NCBI GenBank assembly: GCA_007132395.1
Contig: SLOR01000317.1
Location: 1-11,491, forward strand
Direction: 5' to 3'
DNA length: 11,491 nt
Origin: Bacteroidales bacterium
GTDB lineage: Bacteria > Bacteroidota > Bacteroidia > Bacteroidales > UBA7960
This document shows, piece by piece, positions 7,466 to 11,491 of this stretch. The position numbers and the translations under genes are program-made. The notes under the pieces are model-generated. The model worked only from the letters and a program-made list of their open reading frames with translations, was not told the origin of the DNA and did not search any database. The stretch's first letter is position 1; every line of letters begins with the position of its first letter.

Positions 7466-7473
7466 TATTTTTG
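7466..7473 (+). promoter_or_regulatory. Candidate -7 box for the DUF5103 gene
   Basis: TATTTTTG is an exact TAnnTTTG match 26 bp before the start codon at 7500, which would give a leader of about 22 nt. No TTTG-like -33 element is found 19-21 nt upstream (the bases there are AATTAA), so the promoter may be weak or activator-dependent. Confidence 0.35.
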
Positions 7474-7499
7474 TTTTAAACCATTTTATTTGCCCGCTC

Positions 7500-8906
7500 A
7501 TGCAATATTTATCAAGTACAGGCCGAAATATTCAAGTATTTCTGCTCACATTTACTTTTTTATTCACAATTCCAACGGCGGCCAATCCAATCATAACGGC
7601 ATCATATAATGATATATCTGTTGCGCCAAACCCGGGAATAAATATTTCGGCAACCCACACCACTGATTTTCAGCCCCCAGGAGATGATTATTATCAGGAG
7701 GATTTCATGAGGTATGGCGATTACTCCTATGCCAACAACATAAAGTCCATTATGTTTAACCGAAAGGGGTGGGAATTATCACCAGCTGTAATTGACCTCA
7801 ATTCGCCCGACCGACTCATCCTTCAGTTTGACGATCTGGATGCCGATTTTAAAAATTATTCCTACACCATCATACATTGCAATGCTTTGTGGCAACCCAC
7901 CAACCTCATGGAGTATGAATTTATTGATGGGTTTTATGAAGACCGCATTAACGAGTATGCTTTCTCGCGCAACACCAGGGTGGGCTTTACCCATTATTCT
8001 CTTGAATTTCCCAATGCCAATATGCGGCCACTGCTTTCCGGAAATTATATCCTGAAAGTTTTCGTGAACGGAAACCGTAACGATGTGGTTTTCACGCGGC
8101 GGTTTATGGTGTTTGAGCAAAGGGTAAGCATAAGTGCCAGTGTAAGACAGGCAACCAACCTCAATTACAGAGACATAAAACAGGAAATAGACTTCACCAT
8201 CAATACCAGTGCATTTTCCATTGCCAACCCCTACCGCGACATGAAAGTGGTACTTACCCAGAACGGCAGATGGGACAACGCCATCTTCGACCTTCAGCCC
8301 AGGCTGGTGCAGGGCAACCAGCTCATTTACGATTATGAGGACGGAAATTTATTTATGGGGGGCAACGAATTCCGTAATTTCGATACCAAAAGCCTGAGGT
8401 ACCGCACCATGAACGTTGAGGAAATAAATCCCATTCCCGCGGGATGGGAAGTTATCCTTCGCCCCGATCGCAACCGCCGCTTTCTACGCTACACCACTGA
8501 CCGCGATATCAACGGACAGTTTCTTATCAAAACCGAAGATTACCAGGACAATACCCTGGAAAGTGACTATGCCTGGGTGCACTTTACCCTGCCCCATGCC
8601 AATCCCAAATCCAACGGGAATGTTTACTTAATAGGGGGATTAACGGGGTGGAATTTCACTTTCGACAACAGGATGGAATATAATTACAGGGATTCGCGCT
8701 ACGAACTCAAGTTGTTGCTCAAGCAGGGATACTACAATTACCAGTATGCTTTTCTTGAAGATGGAAGCAGCCGGGCCGATGTATCTGTTTTTGAAGGCAG
8801 CCATTCGATTACCGAAAATGATTACACCATTTATGTGTATTACCGCAAGCCGGGCGAAATCCACGACAGCCTTATCGGGATTCAGCACATCAACTCAGGC
8901 ATTTAA
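7500..8906 (+). CDS. Secreted DUF5103 protein, type IX secretion system plug family
   Basis: Exported protein of 468 residues. Residues 1-28 form a Sec signal peptide (hydrophobic FLLTFTFLFTIPTAA, likely cut before NP). The DUF5103 signature runs from about 81: MFNRKGWELSPAV, LILQFDDLDADFKNYSYTIIH (107-127), EYEFIDGFYEDRI, THYSLEFPNANMRPLLSGNY (164-183). The C-terminal part (about 355-450: YLIGGLTGWNF and following) resembles an immunoglobulin-like, glycogen-binding-type beta domain. The family includes the Plug protein that closes the SprA translocon of the type IX secretion system in Flavobacterium; that role here is inferred from family membership, and the specific protein could be a paralogue. 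It stands alone on its strand, divergent from nqrA and ending 3 bp from the convergent thiS. No other T9SS gene is in the window. Confidence 0.85.
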   Translation: MQYLSSTGRNIQVFLLTFTFLFTIPTAANPIITASYNDISVAPNPGINISATHTTDFQPPGDDYYQEDFMRYGDYSYANNIKSIMFNRKGWELSPAVIDLNSPDRLILQFDDLDADFKNYSYTIIHCNALWQPTNLMEYEFIDGFYEDRINEYAFSRNTRVGFTHYSLEFPNANMRPLLSGNYILKVFVNGNRNDVVFTRRFMVFEQRVSISASVRQATNLNYRDIKQEIDFTINTSAFSIANPYRDMKVVLTQNGRWDNAIFDLQPRLVQGNQLIYDYEDGNLFMGGNEFRNFDTKSLRYRTMNVEEINPIPAGWEVILRPDRNRRFLRYTTDRDINGQFLIKTEDYQDNTLESDYAWVHFTLPHANPKSNGNVYLIGGLTGWNFTFDNRMEYNYRDSRYELKLLLKQGYYNYQYAFLEDGSSRADVSVFEGSHSITENDYTIYVYYRKPGEIHDSLIGIQHINSGI

Positions 8907-8909
8907 GCA

Positions 8910-9116
8910 TCAGCCTCCTGTCATCAGGTGAATAACGGCCACCTTATCCCCTTCTTTAATGCTGGTGGTATCGTAATCATCCTTTTTTACGGTGCTTCCG
9001 TTAATTTGCACCATAAGCATTTTGTAGGAAAAATTTTTTAGTTCAAGCAGCTCCTGAATACTCAATTCATCAATTCCCTCAATAGTTTCAGGGCGATTAT
9101 TCAGTGTGATGTTCAT
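8910..9116 (-). CDS. thiS: Sulfur carrier protein ThiS (orphan)
   Basis: Ubiquitin-fold sulfur carrier of 68 residues. The C-terminal Gly-Gly (MTGG then stop), which is adenylated and thiocarboxylated, is preceded by the family block EGDKVAVIHL; the N-terminus MNITLNNRPETI and the central MVQINGSTVKK also fit ThiS. Its expected role is sulfur donor for the thiazole of thiamine. None of its usual partners (thiG, thiH, thiF, thiE, thiC) is in the window, and the 61-bp space upstream is too short for a TPP riboswitch. It may be co-transcribed with the membrane-protein gene upstream. A MoaD-like donor for another pathway cannot be excluded. Confidence 0.85.
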   Translation of the reverse strand: MNITLNNRPETIEGIDELSIQELLELKNFSYKMLMVQINGSTVKKDDYDTTSIKEGDKVAVIHLMTGG

Positions 9117-9177
9117 AACAATTAACAGGTTGGTGTATTATTTACAATTATATTCTGTACCGAAAAACATTGAGCAT

Positions 9178-9693
9178 CTATAAAAACTTCCGGGCCTCGG
9201 TTTTCAGGTAATCCAGGGCTTTTCGGGTAGCCAGCTTGTCGATACTCATACTAAGCAAATGCCGGCTGAGTTCGGTGCTGTCATCCTTTTCCTCCAATTT
9301 ACCTGCCGCCACATTGATTTGCTGAATCATTTCTTCCTTGGCATTTTTTACCCGCTCCCAGGCTTCCTGCGAAACATACAGCTGCTGCGACAGGTTGTGG
9401 TCGTATTCTTCGCGAATGGTTTGTACCAGCATTTGCTGAAATTGTTTCGCGCTCAGGCCGGGTTTGTGCACCCGCATCACCAGGTTGCCCGGCGATATGC
9501 GCTCAAGCAGCAGAACAATCCGCTCGTAGGCTTGCAAGCGCACCGGCATAGATAATTTTTGCTTTTCCTCATAAAGGCGCAGTTGCCGGTTCTGAGTTTC
9601 CTGCTTGAAAAATGTTTTCAAAATATGCCAGGCGGTTAAGAAAACCACAACAGCAGGAATTATTCCTGAAAGAAATGTATAAAACTGACTCAT
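9178..9693 (-). CDS. Conserved single-pass membrane protein of unknown function (possibly DUF7935 family)
   Basis: A 171-residue protein. It has one N-terminal TM helix (about 7-29), then a largely helical, charged domain with coiled-coil-like stretches. The recognisable core is LSMPVRLQAYERIVLLLERI (47-66), followed by NLVMRVHKPGLSAKQFQQML and EYDHNLSQQLYVSQEAWERV (97-116). I recall this core from uncharacterised proteins of Bacteroidota; the family number DUF7935 is from memory and not certain. No catalytic motif is visible, and the soluble domain is probably cytoplasmic. It lies 61 bp upstream of thiS on the same strand and is divergent from the aminotransferase gene. I assign no function. 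Confidence 0.8.
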   Translation of the reverse strand: MSQFYTFLSGIIPAVVVFLTAWHILKTFFKQETQNRQLRLYEEKQKLSMPVRLQAYERIVLLLERISPGNLVMRVHKPGLSAKQFQQMLVQTIREEYDHNLSQQLYVSQEAWERVKNAKEEMIQQINVAAGKLEEKDDSTELSRHLLSMSIDKLATRKALDYLKTEARKFL

Positions 9694-9724
9694 AAACTTT
9701 GTGTTTGTTAAAAGCTATCCTTCG

Positions 9725-9732
9725 CAAAGATA
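9725..9732 (-). promoter_or_regulatory. Candidate -7 box for the membrane-protein gene (and perhaps thiS)
   Basis: On the minus strand TATCTTTG is an exact TAnnTTTG match 31 bp upstream of the start at 9693, predicting a leader of about 27 nt. No convincing -33 box lies at the usual spacing. Confidence 0.4.
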
Positions 9733-9806
9733 TAATTTGCTTTTTATTCGCAGGGTATAAAACGAGAAGGACGATGGAATTCTTATCCAAATCTGCATTA
9801 ATTTGT

Positions 9807-9814
9807 TATTTTTG
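9807..9814 (+). promoter_or_regulatory. Candidate -7 box for the aminotransferase gene
   Basis: TATTTTTG in the context TTGTTATTTTTGC is a typical Bacteroidota -7 element. Transcription would start near 9819, leaving a leader of about 65 nt to 9885. A -33 box at 19-21 nt is not evident. The rest of the 191-bp divergent spacer (9694-9884) holds no small gene or RNA that I can recognise. Confidence 0.4.
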
Positions 9815-9884
9815 CGCTTTTAGCAGACAGCACCCTGCTGCAAATCAAAACATTATTGTTCACCCTTATAATACCTAGCTGCTT

Positions 9885-11078
9885 ATGATTACTTTATCCA
9901 ACAGAATCAACCAACTTGCCGAATCAGAAACCCTGGCCATGTCGAGAAAAAGCCGTGAACTGAAAGCATTGGGTCACGATGTTATTAACCTGAGCCTGGG
10001 AGAGCCCGATTTTTTCACTCCCGATAATATCAAGGAAGCGGCAAAAAAAGCCATTGATGAAAATTATTCTTTCTACACCCCGGTAAATGGGTACGCGGAG
10101 CTAAGGCAGGCCATTGCACAAAAACTCAAGAGAGATAATAAGCTGGAATACAAAGCCGACGATATCGTGGTAAGCACTGGGGCCAAGCAGGCCCTTATGA
10201 ATGCGCTGCTTTGCCTGGTAAACCCCGGAGATGAAGTGATTATCCCCACTCCCTACTGGGTAAGTTATTCTCAAATGGTTAGCCTGGCAGAAGGCAAGCA
10301 TGTTTACATTGAAGCCGGTATAGAAAACGACTTTAAAATCACCCCGGATCAATTAAAAAATGCCATTACTCCAAAAACCAGGGTATTCATGTTTTCGAGC
10401 CCGTGCAATCCCACCGGTTCGGTATATACCCGGGAGGAATTACAAAAGCTTGCAGAGGTATTTGAGGCCAACCCCCATGTTTTCATCCTTTCCGATGAGA
10501 TTTACGAGCTTATCAATTTTGATAAAAACCACGAAAGCATCGCGCAGTTTGAAAGCATTAAAGACCGTGTAATCATCATCAACGGTGTTTCCAAAGGTTT
10601 TGCCATGACCGGATGGCGCGTAGGCTACCTGGCAGCCCACAATGAAATTGCCAAAGCTGCCAACAAGCTGCAGGGGCAGTTTACTTCGGCCACCTGTTCC
10701 ATCGCGCAGAAAGCCTGTGAAGAAGCCATGAATACACTACCCGAAGAAACCTACGGGATGCTCGAAAAATTCAAGGAGAGACGCGACCTGGTGCTGGACC
10801 TTATGAAGGATATTCCCGGCATGAAAACCAATGTACCACAGGGCGCCTTCTACATTTTCCCCGATGTTAGCAGCTACTTTGGAAAGAAAAACGGAGACCA
10901 CGTAATAGCAGATGCCTCCGACCTGTGCATGTATATCCTGAACAAGGTGTATGTGGCACTGGTTCCCGGAGATGCTTTCGGAGCACCCAAATGCATCCGC
11001 TTTTCCTATGCTACCTCCAACGAGCTTCTCATCGAAGCAGTAAAACGAATCAAATCAGCGCTTGCTGAACTCAGATAA
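9885..11078 (+). CDS. PLP-dependent class I aminotransferase (aspartate aminotransferase-like)
   Basis: Fold-type I, class I-gamma aminotransferase of 397 residues, a full-length match to the family. Key residues are visible. SKGFAMTGWRVGY (236-248) carries the PLP Schiff-base lysine Lys237 and the phosphate-binding Arg245. SSPCNPTGS (171-179) has Asn175, and SDEIYE (203-208) has Asp204, which pairs with the PLP pyridine nitrogen, and Tyr207. IRFSYATS (371-378) has Arg372, which binds the substrate alpha-carboxylate. YTPVNGYAELR (64-74) is also conserved. The likely reaction is aspartate plus 2-oxoglutarate to oxaloacetate plus glutamate, but members of this subgroup vary in substrate (for example prephenate or aromatic amino acids), so aspC/aatA is not asserted. 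The start at 9885 gives the standard N-terminus LSNRINQLAESET. The next gene begins 20 bp downstream. Confidence 0.93.
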   Translation: MITLSNRINQLAESETLAMSRKSRELKALGHDVINLSLGEPDFFTPDNIKEAAKKAIDENYSFYTPVNGYAELRQAIAQKLKRDNKLEYKADDIVVSTGAKQALMNALLCLVNPGDEVIIPTPYWVSYSQMVSLAEGKHVYIEAGIENDFKITPDQLKNAITPKTRVFMFSSPCNPTGSVYTREELQKLAEVFEANPHVFILSDEIYELINFDKNHESIAQFESIKDRVIIINGVSKGFAMTGWRVGYLAAHNEIAKAANKLQGQFTSATCSIAQKACEEAMNTLPEETYGMLEKFKERRDLVLDLMKDIPGMKTNVPQGAFYIFPDVSSYFGKKNGDHVIADASDLCMYILNKVYVALVPGDAFGAPKCIRFSYATSNELLIEAVKRIKSALAELR

Positions 11079-11098
11079 TTAATACATTTAAACCCGCC

Positions 11099-11491
11099 AT
11101 GACAGCAGAAAGATACATAAACAGGCTTTTTGAGAGCTTCGCACAACAAAGGATTCTGATAATAGGAGATGTAATGATCGACTCCTATTTATGGGGAAAA
11201 GTGGACAGGATATCGCCCGAAGCCCCTGTACCTGTAGTTTCTCTTAAAAAGCGGGAAAGCCGTCTGGGCGGAGCTGCCAACGTAGCACTCAATATACAGA
11301 GTATGGGGGCACATCCCATACTCTGTTCTGTTATTGGCAACGATGACAAAAGCCATGTGTTCTTCGAACTCATGAAAAAGCAACAGCTGGATGTTGCAGG
11401 CCTTATCAGCAGTGAAAACCGTATTACCACCACTAAGTTCCGCATTATCGGCAACAATGTGCAAATGCTAAGGGTGGATGAAGAAACAGAA
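11099..11491 (+). CDS. D-glycero-beta-D-manno-heptose-7-phosphate kinase, RfaE1/HldE type (partial, C-terminus beyond window)
   Basis: The start ATG at 11099 opens 131 codons that run off the window. The N-terminal PfkB/ribokinase-fold motifs match the ADP-heptose kinase family: LIIGDVMIDSYLWGKVDRIS (20-39), PEAPVPVV (40-47) and RLGGAANVALNI (55-66, sugar-binding glycines), then TTKFRIIGNNVQMLRVD near the edge. The enzyme phosphorylates heptose 7-phosphate at C1 for the heptose of lipopolysaccharide. Whether it also has the C-terminal adenylyltransferase domain (bifunctional HldE) or is the kinase alone (RfaE1) cannot be seen. It follows the aminotransferase by 20 bp and is probably co-transcribed with it. 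Confidence 0.9.
   Translation, partial: MTAERYINRLFESFAQQRILIIGDVMIDSYLWGKVDRISPEAPVPVVSLKKRESRLGGAANVALNIQSMGAHPILCSVIGNDDKSHVFFELMKKQQLDVAGLISSENRITTTKFRIIGNNVQMLRVDEETE

Noticed and set aside
8917..8928. Palindrome CCTGTCATCAGG near the end of thiS as a terminator
   Set aside because: It is only a 4-bp stem within coding sequence and no T-run follows on either strand.
9569..9790. A 73-codon minus-strand frame starting in the divergent spacer
   Set aside because: It runs out of frame into the membrane-protein gene, has no recognisable motif, and the predicted -7 box lies within it.
9822..9839. Small inverted repeat AGCAG / CTGCT in the aminotransferase leader
   Set aside because: A 5-bp stem with an 8-nt loop and no T-tract is expected by chance and gives no sign of an attenuator or riboswitch.
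11185..11464. Two overlapping minus-strand frames opposite the kinase start
   Set aside because: The plus-strand frame encodes clear heptose-kinase motifs; the antisense frames are shadows.

Overview
The window looks like chromosomal DNA of a Bacteroidota bacterium, probably Bacteroidales or Marinilabiliales-like. Three things suggest this. The intergenic regions carry the phylum's TAnnTTTG -7 promoter boxes and no clear Shine-Dalgarno sites. There is a DUF5103 gene (type IX secretion plug family). There is also a small membrane-protein family that I know only from this phylum. I see no mobile element, CRISPR array, tRNA or rRNA.

Positions 1-7353, all on the minus strand, form a respiratory block. 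Read in transcription order it is nqrA-nqrB-nqrC-nqrD-nqrE-nqrF, a complete six-subunit Na+-translocating NADH:quinone oxidoreductase (Na+-NQR). A strong intrinsic terminator follows nqrF directly. After it come a cation diffusion facilitator (CDF) transporter and, overlapping it by 8 bases, a lipoprotein FAD:protein FMN transferase (apbE), which is cut by the window start. ApbE attaches FMN covalently to NqrB and NqrC, so the block encodes both the pump and one of its maturases. The cofactor residues are all present: FMN-acceptor threonines in NqrB and NqrC, four Fe-centre cysteines in NqrD and NqrE, and the 2Fe-2S, FAD and NADH motifs in NqrF.

The nqrF/CDF junction is the most unusual spot. 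A terminator hairpin sits between the nqrF stop and the likely CDF start, and a good match to a Bacteroidota promoter overlaps the nqrF stop codon. This could uncouple CDF-apbE expression from the main operon.

Positions 7354-7499 are a short divergent promoter region with a 10-bp-phased heptamer repeat. The plus-strand gene at 7500-8906 encodes a secreted DUF5103 protein of the T9SS plug family. It ends 3 bp from a convergent orphan thiS (8910-9116). Upstream of thiS on the same strand is a single-pass membrane protein of unknown function (9178-9693). A second divergent region (9694-9884) leads on the plus strand to a class I aminotransferase (9885-11078) and the start of an ADP-heptose-pathway kinase (11099 to the window end).

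Most of the content is well-understood core metabolism. I found no convincing wholly new system. The points worth checking are the terminator/promoter overlap, the CDF gene placed between nqr and apbE, the lack of nqrM beside the operon, and the orphan thiS.
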